DNA of 64,000 bases from assembly GCA_020698575.1 (NCBI GenBank), contig CM036252.1:29031206-29095205 (forward strand), written 5' to 3'. Source of the DNA: Bostrychus sinensis. Its lineage: Eukaryota; Chordata; Actinopteri; Gobiiformes; Eleotridae. This document shows positions 43,465-56,224 of the stretch, one piece after another (the first letter of the stretch is position 1; each line of letters begins with the position of its first letter). Position numbers and translations under genes: made by a program. The notes beneath the pieces are model-generated. The model had not been told where the DNA came from, did no database searches, and saw only the letters and a program-made list of their open reading frames with translations.

Positions 43465-45135
43465 TTCTCTAGTAAAGCCAAAACCAACAACAATAAAGGG
43501 TTTAGCACTTTGAATTTGCATGCACGCAACAAATGAAAAACTCTATTTAAATGAGGTATGTCTGCCATTATGAATGTCGAAAAAGGAAACTTGTACCCAA
43601 GCAGTAAAAGGATGACTGGGGCAAGGTGAGCAAATGGGCCGGAAAATTCAGAATAGTGTCACGCTATGATGACGCCCATTTCCTGTAAAGCAAGATGGAG
43701 AGCGCGGCAGCCTTCGAAAAAGAAAAAAAAAAGTGGAGGTGGAATTGTCTTTAGACTGATGGCGACGCTGTGCTAATGGTTACACGAGCGGAGTGAAACA
43801 AAGTGAAAACAACAAGGACAGCGTTTTGAACAGGGGAAGGGTACGTCTCGAAATAGAGTCTATTGACCTTAAACTATAAATAAAATCCAATTTTAATATG
43901 AAGCGGCAGGCACAGAGTCAGCATCCTTTTCGCACTAATGGCGTCTGTGTGAAAAGTCCTACTGGGAGCCACAGTAGGCTACTGCTGATGTAGTTTGGTG
44001 GCCCATCTGCTTGTTTTGGCTGTTGGAATGAAGACAGAAAAGGACGCTAAATTGATTCTCTGCATCAGGGCTGGGAAAAAAACATCATTTGGAATTAGCA
44101 TTGGTTAGCACTACCTAGCATCTTATATACATTAGGCAATCTATTATAGTCTATTATTTAGTCACAAAGTTGTACCTTATGTCAAACCGTGTCTTATTTT
44201 TATTCTCCAGATGGTGTAAAGTAATATAAGGACACCATGCACTGACTTTGGGAGATACTTAACCTGATTGTGCATATTTGCAAACAAATTCTGTGACTTT
44301 ATGCTGCAAGGTGTCATATTTATAATTAGTTTACCATATTGTGGAAATACCTTCTCTATTTATTTATCAATATCCATATTCTGTGCATATTTATAACGTC
44401 TTTGGTTTATTTTAGTTTATTTAGCTTATCTTGAGATGTAGTTATTTTATTTAATTCTCTTTGGCCACACTGGTCTCTGCTACTCTTTTGTGCTTTTGTT
44501 TCACACATATGCTGTTGGCACAATGCAATTTCCCCACTGAGAGACTATTACGCTCTTATTTTTCTCTTACACCTGTATAATGCATATGTAAAGCTGCATT
44601 GTTTGCAGTAATGTAGTTGCGGAAGGAGTTTATTAGTGTTTTTTGTTTTTTTGTTTTGTAAAAAAATGTAAAGCTTTGTATTGACATAATGTATACATGA
44701 TAGATATACAGTCAATTCCTACCAAAATTACTTTTTAAACCCAAAGCAACCAGCCTTACACAAAATCTGTTTTATTTTCTTAACAAAAACACTGTCCAAG
44801 TTTTTAATTATTATTATTATTATTAATATTATTTTGAGTACAGCCCTATCATTTTGGTATTGCAGTGATTTCTTTTAGTGAATGTAGTTCAGCCCAAAGG
44901 CATGCAATGAGGAGAATAATAGAGACATACACAGTACATGGATTTTAATGTACTGAACATTCCCAGTCATCCAAGTCATCGTGAATCAAAATGGTCAATG
45001 TAACTGACAAAGTCTGTTGGTTGTAGGGCAAAAAGTCTTTTGAAAAACAACCATGTCTAGATGTGTTCTTTTAAACCATTTCAATTTTAATACAGTGTCA
45101 AGGGTCAGTATCACAGTATGCAGTCAGTATTATTA
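43465..45135. other. Unique DNA
   Basis: No gene recognised. An (ATT)n tract lies at about 44807-44832. 43620-44080 is evenly composed and repeat-free. Confidence 0.45.
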
Positions 45136-45195
45136 GTTGCATGGTGGCAGAGTGGGTTGTGGGTTCAATCCCCAGTACTCGCAACCCCTCAACGG
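45136..45195 (+). mobile_element. SINE head scrap with box B
   Basis: GTTGCATGGTGGCAGAGTGG followed by box B GGGTTCAATCC and CCAGTACTCGCAACCCC. The box A to box B distance is too short for a functional head, so it is internally deleted. Confidence 0.5.
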
Positions 45196-46349
45196 AATTT
45201 AGTCAAAGATGATGAATGTTGAATTTAGCATTTTCACCATACATGTTTTTTTTTTCCTCTATTGATAAATAAAACCCAAAGCCTGATACACAGCATACAA
45301 AATAACTGGTGTAGGGCATGCTACTCACCCAAAGAGTAGTGTACATTTGCATTCCCAGGACAAAATAAAAAAAAAACTCTCACTCATTTGCACTAACTGA
45401 TCCTTTATTCATCCCAGGTTACAACTCAGGCCTCCAGTCATTTCCAAGCCATAGCTCCTGATACAGAAATCAAATTAAGCAAAATGAAAATGAGCCTCTT
45501 ATAGGGCTAATGAATGGAGAATTGCAATAGCCGCTCCTTGCTGTAGGCTAGCACAAAGTCGTGAAGCAAAGGAAATGGTTTTATATCCTAAAATCACAGA
45601 TTAGATTTGCAAACAGTCCAATTATATGGAGCTCTTAAGGGCACGGGAATGAATGGCCAGTGGAAAATGTGCTGCACCACTGATTAGTTCAACCTGCACC
45701 TACTGTACAGTACACCGCTTTTTGAAGCAAGGCCACAGACCGCAGAGCTGGAAATGATCTACAGATGCCATCTATTTTCTATTTAGCTCTGTAATTTGTA
45801 AGAAAATGAACATATTTTTTATCTGCAGACCTGTGCCGTACCCTGTATAAAAAATCTTGTGGAATGGCTGGCATCTTGCAATATTTTATTGTCAGAATCT
45901 TTTAAAATGCGGTTTTAAATAGCATAATGAATACGCTAAAAAGTTGAAAGCATTACAAAGTCTTGTTTTTGGTGAAGCAGACATGAGTAAGGCCACAGTG
46001 ACTACAATGGACAGAGAAATGAACATGAGCCTAGGTCATTAAACAAAATGTAAGCACAGATAAAACTCACTAACACTGCTTTCTAATTGGTTCATGTGGT
46101 GATGCCAGCGTATTATTGGCTGTAGTAATGGAGTTGATAGACTGTGGGTCAGAACAAGGAAGTTAAAATGTGGTACAAAGCCATTTTAGATAACAGTTAC
46201 CTTTGTACCAAATCAATACATAGGTTATAAATAATAATCAAGCCTGTTACAAATTAAGTTCAGACAGGTGAGAAGAATCTCTGAATGCTTGTACTAAGCG
46301 GTGGGGTATAGACAGAGCATGAAAAAATTAGCTAATTAGCACAGCGTTT
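45196..46349. other. Unique DNA
   Basis: No gene or repeat family recognised apart from short homopolymer runs. Repeat-free between about 45400 and 46100. Confidence 0.45.
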
Positions 46350-46425
46350 AGCTCCAAAAGTGCTTTTCTTGTGGAGCGTTCCCGGCCTGCAGTGGTCAGT
46401 ACCAAAAGTATCAAAAGTGGTCCAA
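46350..46425 (+). mobile_element. Second Tc1-like scrap, same family as 39528-43464
   Basis: CTCCAAAAGTGCTTTTCTTG, TGGAGCGTTCCCGGCCTGCA GTGGTCAGTACC and AAAAGTGGTCC match the helix-turn-helix coding block at 43216-43300 (CTCCAAAATTGCAGCTCTTG; CTCCCGGTCTGCAGTTGTCA). No terminal repeats nearby. Confidence 0.75.
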
Positions 46426-46633
46426 TTATATGTTGCCAAAAAAATGCCCCAAATTGCTTATACTGGGGAGTGGGGCCTATGTTACATATGAAGAAAATCA
46501 TTTAATGTAAATGACACATACTTAGTGCTGCTAGTATTTTTTTGTTTTTTGTTTTTTGACATTATAATGGCTCCTGTCTGCTGCTCTGAACTAACATTTA
46601 CCTGTATGTGGAAATAAGTTCACTCTTCTAAGG

Positions 46634-46755
46634 TAAGGGTGTCCGAACTATGGCCCCAAATGCATCCCGTTCGTATTTGTGTTGAGCTGGACCTGACATC
46701 AAGGAAGGAAAAAAAAATTTAATATAAGAGCTTTTTTTTTTTTTTTTTTTTTTTT
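46634..46755 (+). mobile_element. hAT-like repeat fragment ending in poly(T)
   Basis: AAGGGTGTCCGAACTATGGC CCCAAATGCATCCCG parallels the end at 20998. A 24-base T run follows at 46732-46755. Confidence 0.5.
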
Positions 46756-47054
46756 GGTATTTCTGACAAAGACCTTTTAGTAGGTTAAAAAAATGTTGGC
46801 TTTTTAATGTTTTGGCTATAAAATAAAGGCCTTTTAAAGTACATTAACACCAGTTTTGTTACCTGTCCCACATTCCCAGGAGCACCCTCAATTGTCTTTG
46901 TTTGAACATTTTTGCTGTAACCAAGAGCAACCAGTTACTTTTTTTTCTATTTTTCTATATTTTTTTTTACTCTTTTTACAAGAAAAAATGTAATTTAGTG
47001 GCTGGTGGCCAGGGAATTTCCGCTACACTATGTGCTGGTCCCAAATAAATGTGT

Positions 47055-47150
47055 AGTTGCAGAATGGCATCTGGAATAAAACCTATGCCATATTGCATCT
47101 GTTACTGATGCACTGTGGAGATTTTAAAGAAAGGGAATAACCAAATGGGA
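47055..47150 (+). mobile_element. SINE family C module fragment
   Basis: GTTGCAGAATGGCATCTGGA, ATAAAACCTATGCCATATTG and GCACTGTGGAGATTTTAAAG AAAGGGAA match 21204-21290 (GGCATCCAGAGTAAAACCTA; CACTGTGGAATCCCTAAAGG). Confidence 0.6.
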
Positions 47151-50100
47151 CTTTTTATGGTGAGGCAAAATATCTTACTCATGTCCGCATATATTTTTCG
47201 GTATATGGTCCTCAATAAAAAAAAAACTTTGTACACCCCTGATCTAGAGTATCTCATAGACGCCTTTCAAAACATATTGAAGTCTTTCTTTCATCCAAGC
47301 CAATACCTGAAGCCTCTTCCCACAGTCCTGCCAGGCTGCTGGACCAAACCCATGCCAACATCACTAACACAGACATTGACTTAACAGTGAATACCATCTG
47401 GCTCCTGTTGGCCCCAGCGGAGGGTCTGGGCCCCTTAGAAGTGCATGTGAAGGAACGCACCCTCCTTGGAGTCCCCCCACAAGGACGTCAGTGGAAAAAG
47501 AAATGAGCTGGAGGAATCGGCGTGAGGACGACCAGACTGATAGGCATCCACCTGCCCACTATTTATTGCTAATTGGCCATCAGGCAATTGATGCTTTGCC
47601 AACACAATAGCAGGGTGCCAGTTGACAATCTGACTACAGTCTTCCCCCCTTCCCTCCATTCCTCTCCCTTCTTCCCTTCTTCCCCAGCCTCGCTTTGTGT
47701 TTACTCACATGTACTTCGCTGCTGTCCTCTTTCATCCCCATCACCGCCTTTTGAGTTCACAATCGCTAGAGACTATGCGTAATTGGAGAGTAATGCGATC
47801 TGAAAGGCCAAATCCTGGAGAAGAAAAAGAAAAAAATGCCATAAAAAAAAAAAGACAGCTTATGCTTTCCATTTGCTTCAGAGGCATAGTCCTGGGAGGC
47901 GACATCGAATCTAAATGCCCATCGCTGCCGTTGCCGTTCTGTAAAGATCTTGTGCTAATGCAGAAAATGTTTGATTTGCATCCAAAAAGGTGTGTGAGAT
48001 GAGGTATCTGCAGATGGATGCTGACTCTTCCATTTGGGGAATGTGTTTCTTAGGGCCCTGTTTTGAACTGTCACTTGAAAGGTGTTAAAGCAAATCTCAT
48101 ATGGCCTCATAGCCTCATGATGGTTCTGTGTTTCATGCAAATGCATGTATTTGCAAAAAAGTCTACCAAGACCTGAGATGAATGAGCAGATGGGAAGGAA
48201 TGCTAAGATGCATTGCATTGGACTAATCTTGGAATATACTGAAAACATCAAAACTAATTGTTCGACCTTTGCCTTAATTATTGTCAGTGAATGATGTACT
48301 CAACTGTATCTAGCTGAATGCATGCCTACATCATCACTAGGATACAGTTAATTATACAGGGCAGGGCAATGTATGTGAACAAAATTGTGTGTTTTTATTC
48401 ATTCATGTTTTTACTGCTTTTGATAGACACATACTGAAAAATTGCACATTTATTGTATGGTTAACACTTAGAGGTAACCATGCACACTCACATAAAAATT
48501 GAAATGTGCCAAATCAAGAATACACTTTAACAGTAAGGTAAGGTATAGTTTGGTACTCGGCCATCAATGCTAGTAGGACAACCCATCAGGAGTAGTGGAT
48601 GACAGCAATGCAGCGCCTGAGGACTTTTCTCCAGATCTTGAGCCAGGATCCTGGTCAGGAGTACCTAGGATTATGAGCCTACTGTGCATGGGGGAAACCA
48701 CTCAGACACAAGAAGAATATGCAAACTCCACACAGACAGGTATCTGGACCTTAACCTTAGCTAACCACTTTGCCATGGATAGTGGTGTAAGCCAGAGTAA
48801 CTCATGAGAACCCACAGCCTTTTTGCCTGTGGCAGCAGTGCACTCTACCTATTATTCACTAACTAGCATTTTGGTAAAGTTAAGTTGTTGACAGAAATAC
48901 TGTTACTATGACCTCCAGTAACTTACTCTGCACTATAAAACAATTAGAATAGCAAATGTAAGCTGTTTTCAGCCTGTTAATGCTAAAACACAGCCTGGCC
49001 ACACAAACTCTTTTTCTTTTCTATACAAAGAAATTAGTCTGGTATCTCTTCACATAAGTTTTGTTTCTGTTAAAGGAACAATGACAGGTGGAGTAACCAA
49101 GAGACACAAAGGGCAGGACATAAGCAGTGCACCGCTGACCTGTATTCTAAACAAACACAGCTGATTCTTGCTGTTTTTCCATGAAACACCAGAATACAGC
49201 GTATTATGAGCAGCTCTGTACGTATTTCTGAACGGGGACAGCAGAAGTCAGTGTACAAAGACTTGTGGAAAAAGTGGGTTTGTTTGAATGTGGTCATTAG
49301 TTTGGATGTGAACAGGACTTTACTGTTGTTAACATGGCAACAAGACAAGGAAAAAAATCACACAGAGGACTGAACAACAACTCGGACTTCAGCAGAACCA
49401 ACAGGTGATGAAGAAAAATACAAATTTTCAGTCATCAGGTGGGAAAAGTTATAAAATATATATATAAAAAAAATCAGTAGCAACTAGCCAACTCTACCTT
49501 AGTTAGTGTTTGGCATTTATAAGACGCACTGCAAATAAAAGACGAGCGAAATGCTTCCCTGTGAGTGGGGAACCAGAGTGTCCTGCTTGCGAAAAGCAAG
49601 TAGGAAAGGCTGGCTCGCCATGCTAGCTAAAACCCCTATGCTATTGAATATTGCTCAATATTTTTTACTCTTGATGTGGTATGCACATGCGCAGATACAT
49701 TAGCTTATGCAATAGTATATACATTTTTTTATATTGTTTAGACACTTACAGACCTAAGTAAAGAGTTTACTGCTTGAATTCCGGAACATGATCAAGGGAA
49801 TTTTAAATGTTGAAATATTGTTCAAGGCATAGCTATTTGATTACTGCCACCGTAATGAAAGCATCATGACATTTCTGGAAGCACATGTCACATCACATCA
49901 CATCTGTTCGCATTTAGACATTTTTAACGCCGCTTGAATCTAATATCGGCCTGTTACATAAGACGACATTACATCCCTGCTTTCCACAATTTTATACTAT
50001 TAGTGCAAGAAAACTGGATTGAGTTCAAATCACAGGCTCTATTGTCAAACCACAACTGCCGCAATTACCGTAATTCTAGGCTCCAGTGCACCCATTATGT

Positions 50101-51284
50101 TTTTTAAAGATAAAATTTCAGTTCTCATGTGTTCGAATTGTCTTGCAAAGTATCATGCATTTAGCCACCTCGTCCATTTTCTTTTATCCATCGCATTATG
50201 CAACATCTAATAGTTCTATAATCAAAGTCTAAGCTAATTTGTCTTTTATTGTGGAAAGCCAATGGTCCCTGAATGACTCTTTAAAACACTCAAAGCAGCA
50301 AGTCAACAATTAGCAACATTTGTATCAGTGGGAAGCGGTCGTAATGTCACATATAATACAAACAAGAAATGGAAGGTTGAGTGTAAGTGGCTTTGATTTG
50401 AAATGAGAATGGCCACTTAACTGACAAATGCTGATAAGTGGGTGGGTATAATTAGCGGCTCTTCACAAAAGAGCCAGGAGCGCTAGTATTAAGTTTACAT
50501 TGGCTAAAGAGAAGAGGATAATCGCTATAGGATCAAAGTTATGATTTTTTTTTTCATTTTTTTTTTTTTTCTTTTTCTGACAGAAAACGCCAGCCAAGAG
50601 AATTTGCCCATAGGGAGTTGGAGCATCTGAGAAAAAGGAGAAGACAGTGGTGGTAGAATATGTAGTTGGCTGTTGCAAATCCAATTATTTAAATGTAAAG
50701 CCAGGGGAGTGAAAATAAAATGGTGACAGAGGCGATAAACAGTTTTGGAAGGTAGGCAAAGCTAGTTCTTGTGAAGATCTGTACAATATTTTCTGAGTTT
50801 CAGCTATGGACATGGTGTTTTTGCATGTTCTGACCAAAAAATAGAGTTTGTTTTTCATGAGGCAGTTCAGGTTCTCCTTTTTCAACTGTTTCAACTGCAT
50901 CTAGGGTACACTGGTGGATGTAAAATGTCCACAGTGAATGAATGGGATAATGAATGGTTGCCAATGTCACTCTAGGTTGTCACGATGACTAGCGTTCATT
51001 CATTTACAATGTGCGGTCGAGTAAAAAACTGACAAACGGCTGAAGTAAGGCAGGCAACATGAAGGGGGCGTGTTGAGTAGATTAACTCTTGTGTTAATAT
51101 GCAGTAACGTTGCTGAAGATTCCATAGATGTCCATTAGCAACATTCTAAATAAAAATAATACCAACTTTTGTGAGGGCTTGCAATAGGTGTAAACTGAAC
51201 AACAACAACCGTTTTTTGAATCTATTATACAATTCTAATAATAAGTGCCCCTTAGCCCTGTGAAATACAAGTCATTTTCTAGGG
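47151..51284. other. Long mostly unique stretch
   Basis: 47480-48050 is repeat-free and evenly composed (TATTTATTGCTAATTGGCCA, CTTTGCCAACACAATAGCAG), a candidate conserved non-coding block by appearance only. Open frames at 47115-47384, 47697-48002, 47955-48251 and 49070-49348 lie on both strands without recognisable domains. Poly(T) interruptions are at about 50545-50571. No gene recognised. Confidence 0.4.
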
Positions 51285-51350
51285 CAGTGTTTCCCAAACA
51301 GGGGTACTGGGACCCCTAAGGGTACGTGAGCACAGGACTAAATGATGCAT
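51285..51350 (+). mobile_element. hAT-like MITE left end
   Basis: CAGTGTTTCCCAAACAGGGG TACTGGGACCCCTAAGG is the same terminal signature as 61035 and 15197. No right end is seen. Confidence 0.6.
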
Positions 51351-51530
51351 CGAGCCACAAACCCTATATATATCGCAATGTTAATTAATCTAAGACTATT
51401 ATTACTATTATTGGTTTGTATCTCAAAGTTGTACAGATTCCTATTATTTTGCACTTTCCCCATTATGGTCTTTCATGAATTTTTTTAAACAAATAATTTT
51501 TTTTTCCAACATTTTTTTTTATCTATTCTC

Positions 51531-51536
51531 TGTGTG

Positions 51537-51585
<49 letters not shown>
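51531..51585. repeat. (TG)n followed by poly(T)
   Basis: TG units at 51531-51550 run directly into 35 Ts (51551-51585). The T run is likely the poly(A) complement of the minus-strand SINE that follows. Confidence 0.95.
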
Positions 51586-51589
51586 CCAG

Positions 51590-51782
51590 CTTCATTTATT
51601 TTGGGTTGCCACAGCAAGCCAGTCCCCACAGTGATTTGACAGGTTTTTACACATTTGACAGGTTTTTACAAGTGTCTTGCCCAGGGACACAATGTTAGTA
51701 CTCGCTTTGGTGCAAGATTTGAAGCGGCTACCAGCCAGTTGCTAGGCGAATGCTTAACCCACCGACAACACTGTCGCTCCCA
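51590..51782 (-). mobile_element. SINE family C copy, minus strand
   Basis: GGTTGCCACAGCAAGCCAGT, CCCCACAGTGATTTGACAGG and AAGTGTCTTGCCCAGGGACA CAATG, then CAGCCAGTTGCTAGGCGAAT GCTTAACCCACCGACAACAC. In reverse this has a head-like GTTGTCGGTGGGTTAAGCAT and the TGTCCCTGGGCAAGACACTT body. ACATTTGACAGGTTTTTACA contains a short internal duplication of GATTTGACAGGTTTTTACA. Confidence 0.7.
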
Positions 51783-53295
51783 TAATTAAATTAAATTAAT
51801 TAAATTAAATTCTGTATTCATTAAAGCACTCTAAGTTAACATCATGGTTCACACCTCACTAAAACTTTTGCATAGAAAAAAAATTGAGAGACCTTTCTTT
51901 GCAACCATACCCAATGCACCATAGATCCATTCCTTCCCTGATTAAATTCCAGTCATTCTGTGTGCCATTAATCCTATGTCCCTTTTTTTATACTTCCCTT
52001 CTATACTTCCAATCACCCCAGATTATCCACCCTCTATTACACCACCCTTTCTTGTTTCCATAGACATTCATCCTCCACTCCGCTTTCTGTCGGCTAACAA
52101 AAGGACCAATCCCTGCTCATTTTGCCTGTTATTAGTGCAAACGCCTAATGACTTTATCAGACCATGTCATGGAGCTTTTTATTTAATTTAATGTTTTATT
52201 TTTTATTTTAGCCAAACCCCTGCAGTGAGTACAACCAACACAACACTAGGCCCACTAGAAAGGAGTGTTTAATTAAATGTGGCATTTTGGTTTGATAAGC
52301 CCAGCAGGGTGTTATGGCTGCCAGCTAAGCATAAGAGATGGGCTATTCCAGTGCGGCCATCTTCATCTATTATCATGAACACATAATGAGGTATGGATAC
52401 AAATATAGATTACTGCCTTCACTGTAAATAATAGTGTTGTAAGGCACTGTGTTCACATTGCATATATCACCGGAAGCTATAGGAATTGCGTGTGAAATTA
52501 CTGATAGAGGGTGACTAAATGTTAACACTTAGAAATGGAGTAATATCTAACTTGCTTGATAGAAGCAGTATAAATATTAATCACACATGTCTATTTTTAC
52601 TCTCATGGTTTTCATTGTGTGCACTTCAGCTTTCTAGACAGTCCAAAGACATGCATGCACAGATAAAGTTGAGAGTTGAAAACAGAAGGTATGAGCTATC
52701 AAATATACAAGTCTTCACTCAGACTAATGCAGCAATGCTAGGTATTTATTAACTGCTAGGTAATATTAGCAAAATGAAAAAGAGCTAATGTTAAACCTAG
52801 CTTGTCTTTAGAGTTGCTAATAAACTAGGTTACTATACTTGATTTATTTATGAATAGCAATGCAACCAGCTCCTTCTTTTGAGGGCATGAATGCCTCAAA
52901 AGCTATGGTAGATTCGCTTTTTCCCTTTTAACAAGAGACCAGGACAAAGTTAGTTTGCAGCCAAGTGACCTCAAATGCATCTTGACATTTTGTTGGGACC
53001 CACTTTTTACATATGCACATTTTAAAGTAATGTCTATAACCTAAACCCAAACTTATTGCATTCCAATGAAAGTCCAATGAAAGTCCAAAATCAAAACACT
53101 GAAATTGTGTTTTTTCTACAGCAGAATTTACTGTAATAACAAGCTCATGACCCACTTTTAGGTCTCAACCCAAAGTAGGTTTCAGGCTTTTAGCTTATCC
53201 TGCATGCATCTACAACTTGGAAGGCACATTTCCCAAGTACTTAATTTCTTTACGTTGATAGTATTACTATTTTATATGCATTTTAAAGGGTTAAA
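51783..53295. other. Unique AT-rich DNA
   Basis: Starts with an (AATTA)-like tract (51785-51812). ACAGTCCAAAGACATGCATG at 52638 is a family B SINE scrap. 52260-52400 is evenly composed. No gene recognised. Confidence 0.45.
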
Positions 53296-53426
53296 CATGT
53301 GAGAAATACAATTTAAAACAACTCCCAAAAAATAGTAGAAAGTGCTATTTACAAATGAATCAATACTTATGTAAATTATCATAGATAAATGCTTACTTAA
53401 GGAGTTGTTTTAAATTGTATGCCTCA
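53296..53426. mobile_element. Small MITE with a perfect 20-bp terminal inverted repeat
   Basis: ATACAATTTAAAACAACTCC (53306-53325) and GGAGTTGTTTTAAATTGTAT (53401-53420) are exact reverse complements. Weaker pairing extends outward (TGAGAA and CTCAG). The 75-bp interior is AT-rich and non-coding. I do not recognise the family. Confidence 0.75.
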
Positions 53427-53465
53427 GAAACTATTTGCTCTCCAAGTATAATATACTGGACTAAA

Positions 53466-53735
53466 ATGAGCCTAAATATGGACGAGCCCAATGTAAACCA
53501 AACTGTATCTGAAGCAGGACATAACCAGGGGTAAACCAGAAAAAACAAAAAAACAAAAACAAAACAGGACTAAACAAGTACTAAACCAGGATTTAACCAA
53601 GCGGCCAACACATGACTACTAGGTCGAGCTCTTAAATAACCTAAATCAGGACTTGAACTGCAAAATACTCCTAAGTACCACAAGAAGAGGCCAACGTACC
53701 ACTAGTGGTACCCGTGCCACAGTTTGAGAAACAGT
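53466..53735. mobile_element. hAT-like MITE with degenerate ACCAGGACTAAA units
   Basis: GTAAACCAAACTGTATCTGA AGCAGGACATAACCAGG, AACAGGACTAAACAAGTACT and AAACCAGGATTTAACC lead to CACTAGTGGTACCCGTGCCA CAGTTTGAGAAACAGT. The units match those at 54478-54720 and, in reverse, 42846-43190. Confidence 0.55.
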
Positions 53736-54477
53736 ACTTAGGTTTGTTTGCAATTAGAGCTACAAACAATTCAATATTTAGTATTAGGTCAGTCTTCTAT
53801 TTTTTGCAAAGGTCTTGATGCTATCAAGACAACTCCATAAGCACAACAGTCCAGTTATTTGGCTTACTCAAACTACGCATTTAGCATTCATATTCTCCAT
53901 CTATTAACATTCATTATTGAAGCAACCAGTGTTGTCAGCAGGTTTTCCAGATCCCTCAGTCTGCATCCTTCAAACACACGTGCCATCTAAAAGCAAAGAC
54001 AAAGACAAACGCCTGCGCCAGTCTCCGAGTATGGATTGTACCTGGAAAGTGCTCCAGCGGCCTCCTCTCTCTGAATTATTCATTGCATACATGTGATGTG
54101 TTTACTTGGCCCGTGTCCATATAAATTAGTGATGGCGTGCCACGTACCCAGCATGTCGAGGAGATCTGAAGGCCAGGTTTTTATACCTACAGGGACGAGG
54201 GAGATTTTGGGGGAATTAGTGTGGTGCTGAAAGGTGAGAAAACCTGTACTTAGATGTTTAAATGATGGCTGAATGTGTAATTATGAATCATACTTGGATT
54301 ACTGAATTGAATACAAGAGTGTGGGTAGTTCCTAATGCAGTGGTAATGGTGGGAATTATGGCTAGGCATATAGGCCGCATAGAATTCAGCTATAGTTAGT
54401 GCCCTGCATGTAATATAAAGCTGATTAGTAATGCTAACAATAAATATGTACCGTGCAAAAGCTATACAAAGGTATTA

Positions 54478-54720
54478 GAGCCAGTCCGAACCAGAATTGA
54501 ACTGGGACTAGATTAATCCTGGTTCCAAGTGCTTGAAACTATACAAGGATAAAACCTAAACCTAAGGAACAAATCAGGATTAAAACATGAGCTTAAGCCT
54601 GAACTAAACCAGGGTTAGACCATGACTAAAACAGCAATAAAGTAGGGTTGATCCAGGACTAAAGCAATGCTGAACCCAATACTCAAGCCAGAACTATACC
54701 AGGACTTGATGCAATTGGAA
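54478..54720. repeat. Degenerate CAGGACTAAACC-type repeat, second copy
   Basis: GGATTAAAACATGAGCTTAA GCCTGAACTAAACCAGGG, TTGATCCAGGACTAAAGC and ACTATACCAGGACTTG. The same unit family as 53466-53735 without visible transposon ends. Confidence 0.6.
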
Positions 54721-56224
54721 AACTTGTCTTGCTTTTTGCAGACATTCCTTTTGATATGAGTTAAAGGACTAGCATTACGAATCAATACACAGTGAAAATA
54801 AATCTTGTTTAGCTTGGTGCAGATGCAGGTGTTTGAAGTCAACTGGCATACGGCGCATTAAACACGCTTGCGTTACTTGACCAACTCTGGGATGAAGTTC
54901 AGCCTTATCAGGTATTTACAACTCAAGAGCAATTGAGAAAAGCATATAGTCTTAAAAAATAATTAAAGCCTTCCAGATAATCAAGAAAAGGATTATGAAT
55001 ACTATGGGTCATGTGTAGAAAGCATTTGTGAAAGTTTGAATGCAAACGGTACATAATACAAAGTAGGGGTGTCTATGTAATAAAAGCAACAATAACAAAA
55101 AAAGGCTCTGTTGGCGCAGATTATACCATAACTTTGCATGATTCATGAAGCCTTCTCAAACAGCCAGATTGTTCTTAGCTGTGGGCTTAACTCCAGTGAA
55201 TGCCCAGTTTTAACACTTATTGCTATGCAGTAAGATAAACTCTTTGCTGAAGGCCATAAATGGACCTACTCAATGGTCTGCCTGCAAATGCACTCAACAG
55301 TCAAGTCAGGGAAATAGAACTCGGAAATTGTAGCACTTCTGCAGCAATTTAGTAGCCTTTGTTGGAGTAAAATTGACCAAAAACACATAGAAAGCATTAA
55401 ATTTTGACCAAGAGTGCTTCATGAATCAACAGCATTGACCAGTCTTTTCCATTTAGCTCATCTTTTAGAACACATTTTATACCATACACCTTCAATGCTC
55501 TTCTATTCAGAGATTACCCTTGAAAGCACTTACCTATTTCCTCACTAAGCTTTTATTGAAAATCATCTCAGCGTCTCCAATTAAGAGCTCTATCTCTGCC
55601 TCGGCCTTTAAAAAATGTGCAGAGGAGCACTTTTTTTTTGCCCTTTGACTGACTACAGCTGTCGATCGCATGATGGAAAGTCATGTTCATATATTCAGGA
55701 CGGCCCGTGCCTCGTCTGCCTATTGATAACCCTCCACGCGTTAACCCTGCAACCTTGCGCCGCTGCGAGTCCACAGATAAGCTCTTAACACTGACGTCTC
55801 CATCATCCGTAATGAGCCCTCGTGTAGACACTCGATAGGAGGTCTGTACTTAGGCACTTAATGTCCTCTATTGAGCCGCGGCACTGGCAGTTGTCGAGCT
55901 GTTGCGAGAACAAGACACAATGAAGCTACAGACAAGAAGAGAGGACAGTCATGGGCGTTTGTCTTTCACACGTTGCAACTGAATAGATGACCAGAGTCTG
56001 TAATAAGATCCTCCATACAGTACATGTAAAACTATTTTCTACCGCTTTCAGGACTGGCAGGGGGCTGGAGTAGGGTACACCCGTGAAAATCACACAAGGC
56101 TCAACCAATCAACCAAAAGCCATCCAATACCTATGGGCAATTTCAATTCTGAAATGTACTCTACCTATAAATCCTCCAAAGAGAGAGAATGTAAGTGACC
56201 AGTGTGGGATATATACAAGTCATG
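54721..56224. other. Mostly unique DNA
   Basis: 55560-55900 is GC-richer and repeat-free (CGGCCCGTGCCTCGTCTGCC). A possible family B scrap lies at 56045-56080 (GACTGGCAGGGGGCTGGAGT). No gene recognised. Confidence 0.45.
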
